Source: Novosphingobium sp. CECT 9465 (lineage in GTDB: Bacteria; Pseudomonadota; Alphaproteobacteria; Sphingomonadales; Sphingomonadaceae). Taken from it: DNA of 64,000 bases. Of the stretch, positions 51,153 through 58,463 are shown one piece after another. The stretch covers positions 78,341 to 142,340 of the forward strand of contig NZ_CAKLBX010000004.1 in NCBI RefSeq assembly GCF_920987055.1, given 5' to 3'. Within the stretch, counting starts at the first letter, position 1. Each line of letters begins with the position of its first letter. The notes under the pieces were generated by a model that was not told the origin of the DNA, did no database searches, and saw only the letters and a list, made by a program, of their open reading frames with translations. The position numbers and the translations under genes were made by a program.

Positions 51153-51527
51153 TTAAACGCTCTCTGCGGGGTCGCCGCGATAGCGCACCCAAAGGTCGCC
51201 CATCGCGTCGCGGTAGCCCCAGGCATCGGCGTAGGTGGTCGACTCCTGCGCCAGATAGGCCATGACCGTAAGCATATCCTCGGCAATGACGGCATCGACG
51301 GCATCGACGTTGCACAAGTGGATGATCGGGAAATGCCCGCACTCGTCGCCGTTCCACCAGGCCAGCAGGAAATCCGCGACCTTGCCGGATGCGCCGGTTT
51401 CGGCCGCGCGTGTGGGCGGCCGCGCGATCGGCAGCAAGCTGCCGATCGCCGCGCCGGCCTCATCGAAACTGACGGCCCGGATGACGGGGCGACGTTGCGG
51501 GGGTGTCGTGGCGGCCGTCCCGGTCAT
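51153..51527 (-). CDS. DUF7673-like conserved plasmid protein
   Basis: 124 residues from ATG 51527. The recognisable core is VADFLLAWWNGDECGHFPII and HLCNVDAVDAVIAEDMLTVM, with the family pattern of an acidic WNG-E-CG motif. Such proteins accompany plasmid maintenance genes in sphingomonads; function unknown. It lies 37 bp upstream of the ParD-like gene on the same strand, probably the first gene of that operon. Confidence 0.6.
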   Translation of the reverse strand: MTGTAATTPPQRRPVIRAVSFDEAGAAIGSLLPIARPPTRAAETGASGKVADFLLAWWNGDECGHFPIIHLCNVDAVDAVIAEDMLTVMAYLAQESTTYADAWGYRDAMGDLWVRYRGDPAESV

Positions 51528-51795
51528 GCGATCATGGTCCCTAGAGTGTGTGATAAAGGACATTATCACATATAGAAGCGCGACGCTAGCGAAACGACCA
51601 CCGCAGGCGCCGAGATCCCGAACTCGCCCCCTAATCTGGTGAGCGACGGCAGGGCTTGCTCACCGATCTGGCGGCACACCGTTCGGCGTCTCCAACTTAG
51701 GGGGTCGATGCGCACCATTACCTTCATCACGCACTTTCAAGTCAGACATCGGCTATTGCGAAGCAGTTGCATATATCATAGGGCGGCGCACAGAT

Positions 51796-51810
51796 TGAGA
51801 ACGATTCGCA
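51796..51810 (+). promoter_or_regulatory. Fur-box-like operator before the TonB receptor
   Basis: TGAGAACGATTCGCA, a 7-1-7 inverted repeat resembling TGATAAT-N-ATTATCA with GC substitutions, 10 bp before the start codon of the siderophore receptor. Iron control is inferred. Further upstream GGTGAGC/GCTCACC (51638-51664) forms a small hairpin. Confidence 0.55.
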
Positions 51811-51820
51811 AGGGGGTGAA

Positions 51821-53965
51821 ATGAAAAAAAGTACATTGAGCGGCGCGTTAGGCCTTGGATTAATGGCCGTGCCCGCAGCGGCCCAGGACCAGCCAGCTCC
51901 CCCGGCTACGGACGCACGCCAAACAATCATCGTCACCGGCGTCCGGGACGGCTACCAGGTCGATGCGACCAGCACCGCCACCCGCACTCCGACCAGTCTC
52001 AAGGACGTTCCACAGGCGGCATCGATCATCACCGAGGCGCAGATTGACGATCAAGCTATGCGCTCGATCGCCGACGTGCTTCGCTATGTCCCCGGCGCGG
52101 TGATATCTCAGGGTGAGGGTCACCGCGATCAGATCATTCTGCGCGGCAACAACAGCACCGCAGACTTCTTTGTCGATGGCCTGCGTGACGACGTGCAATA
52201 TTACCGCGGCCTCTACAACGCAGAGCGGATCGAGGTCCTGAAAGGTCCCAACGCAATGATCTTCGGCCGCGGTGGTGGGGGTGGGATCGTCAACCGCGTC
52301 ACCAAGCGCCCCGGTGCCAACGCCTTCATCAGTAGCAGCGGTTCGGCGGATACATATGGCGCATGGTATATCGACACCGACATCAACCAACCGATCAGCC
52401 AGTCCGCCTCGGCTCGACTGAACGCCGTCTATGAGGAGTTCAACAGCAACCGGGACTTCTACGACGGACGCCGGCTCGCGATCAATCCGACCTTTGCCGT
52501 ATCGCTAGGCGGCACCACACGGATCGACCTGGGCTTCGAATACAACAATGACAAGCGCACGATCGATCGAGGCGTTCCCTCGGCTGCCCAAGGCTCTCTG
52601 ACCAGCCCGTCACGCCCCCTTACCGGTTTTCGCGATACCTTTTTTGGTGTGCCGGGATTCAACGTCAGCGATTTCGAGGCTAAGGTCCTAAGCGGGCGCA
52701 TCGAGCATCGGTTTAGCGACAACCTGACCGTAACCAGTCGCGTCCTCTACGGAGATTATGACAAGCTCTATCGAAACACTTTCGCGGTAACCCCGGCCAC
52801 CCCGCGCGGCGCCGTCCAGAGCGTCGGCCTCGAGGCATATAGCGATCCCACGACGCGCAAGAACCTGCTCAACCAGAACGATCTCGTCTGGACCGTCACC
52901 ACCGGCCCCGTCCGCCACGTGCTGCTCGCCGGCTTCGAATATGGCGATCAGCGCACGCGCAACCAGCGGATCAATGGCTTTTTCGGAAGTGGTGATATCG
53001 TCAATGGAGGGCGGCGCGTCTTTGTCGCGTTGGCTGACCGAATCACGGTGCCGCCAGTCACGCTGCGCACCACCGCCAACACCGGCTACCGGTCTATCCG
53101 GACAAATGCCGACGCCACGGCCTTCTATGTGCAGGACCAGATCTCGATCGGCGAACATGTCGATGTCATCGGCGGCGTTCGCCGCGACCGCTTCAAGCTC
53201 AGCATCGATGATCTCGTCGCCGGGCGGAGCTATAGCCGGACCGACACCCTCTGGTCTCCCCGCCTTGGGGTAGTGCTGAAGCCGGTGCAACCCGTCTCGA
53301 TCTACGCCAGCTATAGCCGGTCCTTCCTGCCGCAATCGGGCGATCAGTTTTCATCGCTCGACATAACAACCGCCGCGCTGGAACCAGAGAAGTTCGACAA
53401 TTACGAAGTCGGCCTCAAATGGGATGTTTCCCCAACGCTTAACCTGACCGCTGCCGTCTACCGGCTCGATCGCACCAACACCCGCGCGACCGACCCCAAC
53501 GACGCCACGCGGACGGTGCTAACGGGCGCGCAGCGCAGCAAAGGGCTTGAGATCGGCCTCAACGGCGCGATCACACCCCAATGGCAAATCAGCGCCGGCT
53601 ACACGCTGCAGGACGCAAAAATCCGCAAGACAACGAGTGCGGCTCCTGCCGGCCGCGAGGTCCCGCTTGTGCCCAAGCAGCAGGCTTCGCTCTGGACCCG
53701 CTACGACTTCACCCCTCGCTTGGGAGCCGGGGTCGGCGTCTACCACCAGACAAAAAGCTTCACCTCCGTCAGCAATGCCGCCGTCCTGCCTGCGTTCACC
53801 CGCGTCGATGCCGCCGCGTTCTTCAAGCTCACCCCCCACATCGAGGCGCAAATCAACGTCGAGAACCTCCTCGACAGCAATTATTTCTCGTCCGCCTACA
53901 ACGATAACAACATCATGCCCGGTGCGCCGACAACCGCGCGAGCGACGGTTAGAATGAGCTTTTAG
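51821..53965 (+). CDS. TonB-dependent siderophore receptor
   Basis: 714 residues from ATG 51821, with AAGGGGGTGAA upstream. A signal peptide (MKKSTLSGALGLGLMAVPAA) and a TonB box-like QTIIVTGVR lead to the plug domain (DVPQAASIITEAQIDDQAMR; LRGNNSTADFFVDGLRDDVQ; LYNAERIEVLKGPNAMIFGR) and a 22-strand barrel ending in aromatic phenylalanine (TVRMSF). It resembles catecholate-type receptors such as Fiu. The Fur-like box just upstream points to iron regulation. No siderophore synthesis genes are close, so it probably uses foreign siderophores. Confidence 0.9.
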   Translation: MKKSTLSGALGLGLMAVPAAAQDQPAPPATDARQTIIVTGVRDGYQVDATSTATRTPTSLKDVPQAASIITEAQIDDQAMRSIADVLRYVPGAVISQGEGHRDQIILRGNNSTADFFVDGLRDDVQYYRGLYNAERIEVLKGPNAMIFGRGGGGGIVNRVTKRPGANAFISSSGSADTYGAWYIDTDINQPISQSASARLNAVYEEFNSNRDFYDGRRLAINPTFAVSLGGTTRIDLGFEYNNDKRTIDRGVPSAAQGSLTSPSRPLTGFRDTFFGVPGFNVSDFEAKVLSGRIEHRFSDNLTVTSRVLYGDYDKLYRNTFAVTPATPRGAVQSVGLEAYSDPTTRKNLLNQNDLVWTVTTGPVRHVLLAGFEYGDQRTRNQRINGFFGSGDIVNGGRRVFVALADRITVPPVTLRTTANTGYRSIRTNADATAFYVQDQISIGEHVDVIGGVRRDRFKLSIDDLVAGRSYSRTDTLWSPRLGVVLKPVQPVSIYASYSRSFLPQSGDQFSSLDITTAALEPEKFDNYEVGLKWDVSPTLNLTAAVYRLDRTNTRATDPNDATRTVLTGAQRSKGLEIGLNGAITPQWQISAGYTLQDAKIRKTTSAAPAGREVPLVPKQQASLWTRYDFTPRLGAGVGVYHQTKSFTSVSNAAVLPAFTRVDAAAFFKLTPHIEAQINVENLLDSNYFSSAYNDNNIMPGAPTTARATVRMSF

Positions 53966-54549
53966 ACAAAGGCTTTTCCTTTGGTGCTGGATGCTTTCAC
54001 CGTAGTTGTTCAGCACGCACTAAACCGCCTCCTCGGCGGGGGGGCAGACACAGACATGGCCCCTCCATTTCCTCCAGAAGACGATAGTGTCGATCTATCG
54101 CCGCTGCCCGTTCTTGGACCATTCCGCTTGCCGTCACCCAACTCCTGCGGACAGCGGAATGGTCATGTGCCGCTGCCCGGCTCACGAGCAATATCGGCGG
54201 CTTGTTGCCAATCGCGCTATCTGGTCGCGACAAACGTCGACATATGCACGGCCATGCCGTTACCCGCATCCGCCACGCACGTAATAGTCACCATCCTCAA
54301 TTAACCTAATAAACACCATGGTTGCCGCCGTAGCTGTGCTCGGCCTGCCAACAGAGGTGAATCAGGAACTTGAAAACAGCGGGACGCGTGGATCGCCGGC
54401 CTGCGTGCGAGCTGTGAACGATTGGATGCAATGGAAGAGTGCGCCGCGGCGCTCGGGGGCGTTCGCGCTTCGGGGTATTCGTTCACGTCGGATTCGAGGG
54501 GTGTTCGCCGGCCGTGCGTAATGGATGTGAGCAAGACGGAGGAAGGAAC
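53966..54549. other. Gap between the receptor and the CnrYXH-like genes
   Basis: Nearly 600 bp with no supported gene. The translations on both strands show no family-like stretches. The right end should hold the promoter of the sigma-factor module; AAGACGGAGGAAGGAAC before ATG 54550 is a good ribosome site. A plausible terminator for the receptor gene was not found. Confidence 0.35.
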
Positions 54550-54834
54550 ATGGATATGGATTTAGACAGCGCGTTGCGCCGCCTTGCCGAGCAGCCGCTT
54601 CATCCCCGGCTCGCTGAACTGGAAGGGGATGTCATGCGATTAATCGCGGCGGAGCAGCGCGCGGGCAGCGGAGTGACACTGCGGGCTGGCATGCTGGCAG
54701 CGGTAGGCGCGGTCGCCTTGGGAGTGGTGGGCGGCGGATTGTCGTCCGCAGCGGCGCCTGCGCAGATGCCGACGCTGACGCCTTTCGGGCCTGCCGCGCC
54801 GCTAGCGCCTTCGACCTTGCTGGCGCTCCAGTGA
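54550..54834 (+). CDS. CnrY-like anti-sigma factor
   Basis: 94 residues. An N-terminal cytoplasmic helix (DLDSALRRLAEQPLHPRLAE) is followed by a single membrane helix (LAAVGAVALGVVGGGLSSAA) and a short periplasmic tail. CnrY-type anti-sigma factors have the same size and one-helix plan; they bind the sigma factor until the periplasmic sensor releases it. Its stop overlaps the next start by four bases (GTGA). Confidence 0.7.
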   Translation: MDMDLDSALRRLAEQPLHPRLAELEGDVMRLIAAEQRAGSGVTLRAGMLAAVGAVALGVVGGGLSSAAAPAQMPTLTPFGPAAPLAPSTLLALQ

Positions 54835-55274
54835 CGGGCAGCGCCCGGAGAACGATGCTGATCGCGGCCATCGCGTTCACAGCAGCGGTCGCAGGCGTGT
54901 GGGCTGGACGCGAAGTGTTTCCTTCGTCGACGACCCCAGGCGTGGAGCTTCACAGATTGCTCCACGACGGGCTTGAGTTGGACGAGGCTCAACGGACCAA
55001 ACTCCAGACGCTGGAGTCTCGCTTCGCCGTCCGAAGGCGTGCCTTGGAGCTGGAACTCAGGGCCGACAACGCGCGGCTCGCCGACGCCATCGAAGTCGAG
55101 CATGGCAATGGGCCGCAGGTCGCGGCCGCTGTCGATCGTTCGCACGGCTCGATGGGCGAGCTCCAAAAGGAGACGTTGAACCATATGTTCGCGATGCGGC
55201 AGATCCTGCGGCCTGACCAGGCGAGGACGTTCGACCGCGCGGTGGTGAAGGCGCTGACCGCAGACGCGCGGTGA
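54831..55274 (+). CDS. CnrX-like periplasmic metal sensor
   Basis: 147 residues from GTG 54831. One N-terminal membrane anchor (RTMLIAAIAFTAAVAGVWAG) and a helical hairpin periplasmic domain: LELDEAQRTKLQTLESRFAV, histidine-bearing IEVEHGNGPQVAAAVDRSHG, and LNHMFAMRQILRPDQARTFD. The last is the family LRPEQ motif. It should sense nickel, cobalt or copper and release the anti-sigma factor. Overlaps both neighbours by four bases. Confidence 0.78.
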   Translation: MTGSARRTMLIAAIAFTAAVAGVWAGREVFPSSTTPGVELHRLLHDGLELDEAQRTKLQTLESRFAVRRRALELELRADNARLADAIEVEHGNGPQVAAAVDRSHGSMGELQKETLNHMFAMRQILRPDQARTFDRAVVKALTADAR

Positions 55275-55843
55275 GTCTTGAACTTTCGGCCTGCACGGAC
55301 GGCGAACTCGCCGCCTTGACGCTCGCTGGACGTCAGGCCGCCTTCGCCGAGATCATGCGCCGGCACAAGGGGCCGGTTTACCGCCTGATCCGTGCACATA
55401 TCGGCGATGCCGAAGAGGCGCTTGACCTCACTCAGGAATGCTTCGCGTCCGCCTTTCAGAACCTGCCAAGATATGACGGAGATCGGCCGCTCGCTGCGTG
55501 GCTGGCCCGCGTGGCGATCAACAAGAGCCGCGACTGGCATCGGCGGCGGCGCATACGCCAGATATTATCGTTCGCTTCTTCGCTGCCGCCCGAGACGATG
55601 GAAAGTGAGTGGGATGAGGCGCCAGGCGCCGACGCGGTAACCTTCGACCGCGCGGAACTAGTCCGGCTTTCGCGCGCGGTGTCCCAGCTGCCGGCCACGC
55701 TCAAGGAGACGATCTTGCTGCGGACCGTGGAGGGCTTGTCCCAAAAGGAAACCGCCGCCGCGCTGGGGATCAGTGGCAAGGCCGTGGAGACGCGGCTTCG
55801 GCGCGCACGCAAAAAATTGTTGGATATTCTCGATCGCGCATGA
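55271..55843 (+). CDS. ECF sigma factor, CnrH-like
   Basis: 190 residues from GTG 55271. Sigma region 2 (FAEIMRRHKGPVYRLIRAHI, EEALDLTQECFASAFQNLPR) and region 4 (LPATLKETILLRTVEGLSQK, ETAAALGISGKAVETRLRRA) are both present, with a linker rich in acidic residues. The Y-X-H gene order matches CnrYXH modules that turn on metal-resistance operons. Its natural target, a multicopper oxidase gene just downstream, is truncated. Confidence 0.88.
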   Translation: MSLELSACTDGELAALTLAGRQAAFAEIMRRHKGPVYRLIRAHIGDAEEALDLTQECFASAFQNLPRYDGDRPLAAWLARVAINKSRDWHRRRRIRQILSFASSLPPETMESEWDEAPGADAVTFDRAELVRLSRAVSQLPATLKETILLRTVEGLSQKETAAALGISGKAVETRLRRARKKLLDILDRA

Positions 55844-55928
55844 GGGGGTGGACTGGTTCATGCGTAATATGGGGTAATGTCGGCGGCGTCTCCCCGGCTG
55901 CAAGCATAGATCGGAGTGAAGGAACGGC

Positions 55929-56054
55929 ATGAGCCGCAATCTGAACCGGCGCGACGTGATGCGCGGAACCGCCATGCTCGGCGGCACGCTGGCCATGGGC
56001 ACCTTCATACATGGCGGCCTCAACCATCTGGCGTTCTCAAGGGGGAAAACATGA
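55929..56054 (+). pseudogene. Multicopper oxidase N-terminal fragment
   Basis: 41 residues beginning SRNLNRRDVMRGTAMLGGTL, a Tat signal (R-R-D-V-M) like those of CopA-type oxidases. It then leaves that pattern (FIHGGLNHLAFSRGKT) and stops. The stop overlaps the next start by four bases. Interpreted as the remains of a metal-resistance oxidase gene controlled by the sigma factor; a native short peptide is possible but less likely. Confidence 0.5.
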
Positions 56055-56518
56055 TTTTGGCATTGAGGGTGGCAGTAGCCACATCGCTGGCGACGCCGAT
56101 CGCAGTCACCGCGCAGCCTGCGCGCGTCGCGGATACAAGGGCCGTGGAGGCGGTGCTGTCGCAGTACAAGGCCGCGATCGAGAAGCTCGATGCGAAGGGG
56201 ACAGAGCGATTCTTCGCGGCCGACTCGCAGATATTCGAAACGGGTGGCTCCGAGGGAAGCTACGCCACCTACCTCGCCCATCATCTTGGGCCAGAGCTGG
56301 CGGCGTTCAAGTCGTTCACATTTTCCGACTACAAGGTCAGCGTTCGCTTTGAGGGACCGGTTGCACTCGCTACCGAGACCTACCGCTATCGAATCGAACC
56401 CAAGAACGGAGCCGTAGCCGAGCGTATTGGCGTCGCGACCAGCGTCTTAACGCGCGAGGGAAATAGCTGGAAAATCGTCAGCATGCACAATAGCGGTCGC
56501 AAGCCGAAAGGCTCCTGA
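56051..56518 (+). CDS. NTF2/SnoaL-like (DUF4440-type) secreted protein
   Basis: 155 residues from ATG 56051, preceded by AAGGGGGAAAAC. A signal peptide (LALRVAVATSLATPIAVTAQ) and a cone-shaped NTF2-like domain: DTRAVEAVLSQYKAAIEKLD, AKGTERFFAADSQIFETGGS, and TSVLTREGNSWKIVSMHNSG at the end. Such domains occur in many stress and enzyme proteins; ligand unknown. It is downstream of the sigma module and so may belong to its regulon. Confidence 0.75.
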   Translation: MILALRVAVATSLATPIAVTAQPARVADTRAVEAVLSQYKAAIEKLDAKGTERFFAADSQIFETGGSEGSYATYLAHHLGPELAAFKSFTFSDYKVSVRFEGPVALATETYRYRIEPKNGAVAERIGVATSVLTREGNSWKIVSMHNSGRKPKGS

Positions 56519-56532
56519 TCGGTCTATGGCCG

Positions 56533-56733
56533 CTACTGCTTCTTCGCTGGATTCGACGTAGCCGACTGCGGTGTCGCGCTGGTCGAATTCGTCGGGTGAT
56601 CGTGCTCCGCTATGCCGGCATAATGGTTCATCTGATCCTCGGAGATGTCCGACGTTTTCTCGCTGCTGCCACAAGCCGTTACGGCTAGGGGTAACAGAAA
56701 CATGGCCGCGATAATCGCCCTCGATCTTCTCAT
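56533..56733 (-). CDS. Small putative lipoprotein
   Basis: 66 residues. RSRAIIAAMFLLPLAVTACG provides a signal with lipobox (L-A-V-T-A-C). The mature part (DQMNHYAGIAEHDHPTNSTS) is short and hydrophilic with histidines near its middle, which might bind metal. Family unknown. It is convergent with the NTF2-like gene, 14 bp apart. Confidence 0.6.
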   Translation of the reverse strand: MRRSRAIIAAMFLLPLAVTACGSSEKTSDISEDQMNHYAGIAEHDHPTNSTSATPQSATSNPAKKQ

Positions 56734-56822
56734 AACATACCCTTCGATGCCGAACTGAACCCATCATAGCTGATACGGTGCTTATTTGACTTGCTCACAA
56801 TGATACGGTGGACAAGATTGCG

Positions 56823-57269
56823 CTAGACCGGCATGCTCATGATGTCCTTATACGCGGAAAGCAACTTATTGCGAACTTGCAGCGTCGCCTCGAACGCGAT
56901 CGACGACTCCTGCCGCGCGAGCATGACCTTTGCAATATCGACCTCTTCGCCGCGCTCATAGGCGACTGTCAACTGGCCGGCGCGAGCGTTGATTTCATTA
57001 ATCTTTTGAATCTGTGTTTGCAGTGTAGAGGTAAAGCCGCCTGGTTCCGTACGTTCAGTCCCCAAAATCCTTTGGTTTGAGCCAGGCCCTGCAAGCGAGT
57101 CTGCACCGTCCGCCTTTCCAAGCACGGTATCCATCGCTGCTTCGAATTTTGCTCCCGCACCCCCGGGGCTACCAACAGAACCCGCGCTGCTTGCTACATT
57201 TCGAAGCGCCGCATTCCTGTCGAGGATGGCGCTTCGCACGGCCATGACGTCGTTGAAGATGCTGCTCAT
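56823..57269 (-). CDS. fliE: FliE-like flagellar hook-basal body protein, copy 2
   Basis: 148 residues from ATG 57269. The conserved C-terminal half is almost the same as copy 1 (LTVAYERGEEVDIAKVMLAR, SSIAFEATLQVRNKLLSAYK, DIMSMPV), as is the N-terminal block IFNDVMAVRSAILDRNAALR. The middle linker differs and is longer. FliE joins MS ring and rod, but no other flagellar gene accompanies it. Upstream lies a CtrA-type box in a sequence shared with copy 1. Confidence 0.85.
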   Translation of the reverse strand: MSSIFNDVMAVRSAILDRNAALRNVASSAGSVGSPGGAGAKFEAAMDTVLGKADGADSLAGPGSNQRILGTERTEPGGFTSTLQTQIQKINEINARAGQLTVAYERGEEVDIAKVMLARQESSIAFEATLQVRNKLLSAYKDIMSMPV

Positions 57270-57319
57270 GTTCACCCCGGTGCGACCTCTAGCATAGCTG
57301 TATAATCGCATCGCATGCG

Positions 57320-57334
57320 TTAGAGGATGGTTAA
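57320..57334 (-). promoter_or_regulatory. CtrA-type box upstream of fliE copy 2
   Basis: TTAACCATCCTCTAA on the minus strand, 51 bp before the ATG, matching TTAA-N7-TTAA with one change. The neighbouring GCAATCATTCCTAAG resembles GCAATCTGTCCTAAG before copy 1. Confidence 0.55.
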
Positions 57335-57738
57335 CGACGCTTAGGAATGATTGCTTCATCGTAAAGCCGTGCGCCGATCCTTATAGGATTCGTCCAAGCC
57401 TGCCAGACGATGCGCGACCAGAGGTCTAATCATTGGCAGTTGACGAGATGGGACTCACTACATACGGGGCATTTTAATTGTGCAGCGCGCCTTCTCTCGC
57501 TAAATCAAAGGACAATCGCGCACGACACCCTTGCCGCTCGCGCTGGCAGCTTGGGTATGGGGGCTCACCTTTGCCACGCTGATGCCCCTACGCTGGCGCC
57601 TGACGGCGCTTTTTCCCTCGTCGGCCCGGCTGCCGGGAGTGCACCTATGAGCGGCATCGAAGTGCCTGCGCTGCGGGGTCGGCCCTGTACCGTGACATTA
57701 CCGCCCCGCGCAACCCCGATCATGCTCGGGATCCACCC
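57335..57738. other. Gap with a possible membrane-protein remnant
   Basis: No complete gene. On the plus strand about 57516-57650 reads open with PLPLALAAWVWGLTFATLMP and LRWRLTALFPSSARLPGVHL before a TGA, a hydrophobic stretch with coding-like bias that may be a fragment of a membrane or transfer protein. The promoter of fliE copy 2 lies at the left. Confidence 0.3.
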
Positions 57739-58449
57739 TTATTCTGTCGCCGGCTTGACCTCGATCGTGCAGCGCACCGGCTTCTTTGCCTTCGTCGCCG
57801 ACTTGCGGCACGTCTCGATCGTCTCGCGATTGTCGCGCAACAGCTTGTCGGTCGCGACGATCGCCTCCCAGCGCTCCGGCGCAGCGGCCCGCATCAACCG
57901 CTGCCCCCCCTCCCATTGCGTCGGCGCGTCCAAAACGCGCGTCGCCACGCCTTCAGGCCATAGCCAGCTATCGGGCGTCAGACGCGCGATCGGCCCCGCC
58001 AACGCGGCATAGAACAACAGCCCCAGCACCAGGCCGCCACCGCCGAACAGATATAGCCAGCGATTCTGCTCGTCGCCGCGCCGCGCGGAAGCAAGCCGGC
58101 TCCCGATCTCACGCGCGGCCTGGTCCAGCGCCGTGCGCGCCTCGGTGATAAGACGCTGGTCCTCGCGGCGCGCGCCGATCGCCGCCGTCGCGATCTCGCC
58201 CGCCATATGCGCCGGGTCCATCGACAGGGCAGGGCTTTTCCGCATCGCGGCGATCTGCTGGGCCAGAACCCCCAGCACCTTTTCGGTACGCTCAAGCGTC
58301 GGCTGATAATCGGGAATGTCGATGGACTCGCGCGCGGCGGTCAGCCCTTCGACCGCATGACGCAGCAACGACACCTCGCCGCGCAACCGCTCGAACGCGG
58401 CCACTGGATCGTCGCCGGCATGGGGTTCGCGATACTCGTCCTCGTCCAT
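57739..58449 (-). CDS. DUF6118-family protein
   Basis: 236 residues. A cytoplasmic coiled part (DPVAAFERLRGEVSLLRHAV, VLGVLAQQIAAMRKSPALSM) leads to one or two hydrophobic segments (WLYLFGGGGLVLGLLFYAAL) and a C-terminal EAIVATDKLLRDNRETIETC region. The family is found next to TraA relaxase genes on plasmids of sphingomonads and Rhodobacterales; its role is unknown but linked to conjugation by position, 14 bp after traA on the same strand. Confidence 0.75.
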   Translation of the reverse strand: MDEDEYREPHAGDDPVAAFERLRGEVSLLRHAVEGLTAARESIDIPDYQPTLERTEKVLGVLAQQIAAMRKSPALSMDPAHMAGEIATAAIGARREDQRLITEARTALDQAAREIGSRLASARRGDEQNRWLYLFGGGGLVLGLLFYAALAGPIARLTPDSWLWPEGVATRVLDAPTQWEGGQRLMRAAAPERWEAIVATDKLLRDNRETIETCRKSATKAKKPVRCTIEVKPATE

Positions 58450-58463
58450 GTTTGTTTCTCTCC

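Noticed and set aside
57410..58012. 200-codon plus-strand frame near fliE copy 2
   Set aside because: Most of it is antisense to the DUF6118 gene. Only a short stretch in another frame looks coding-like.
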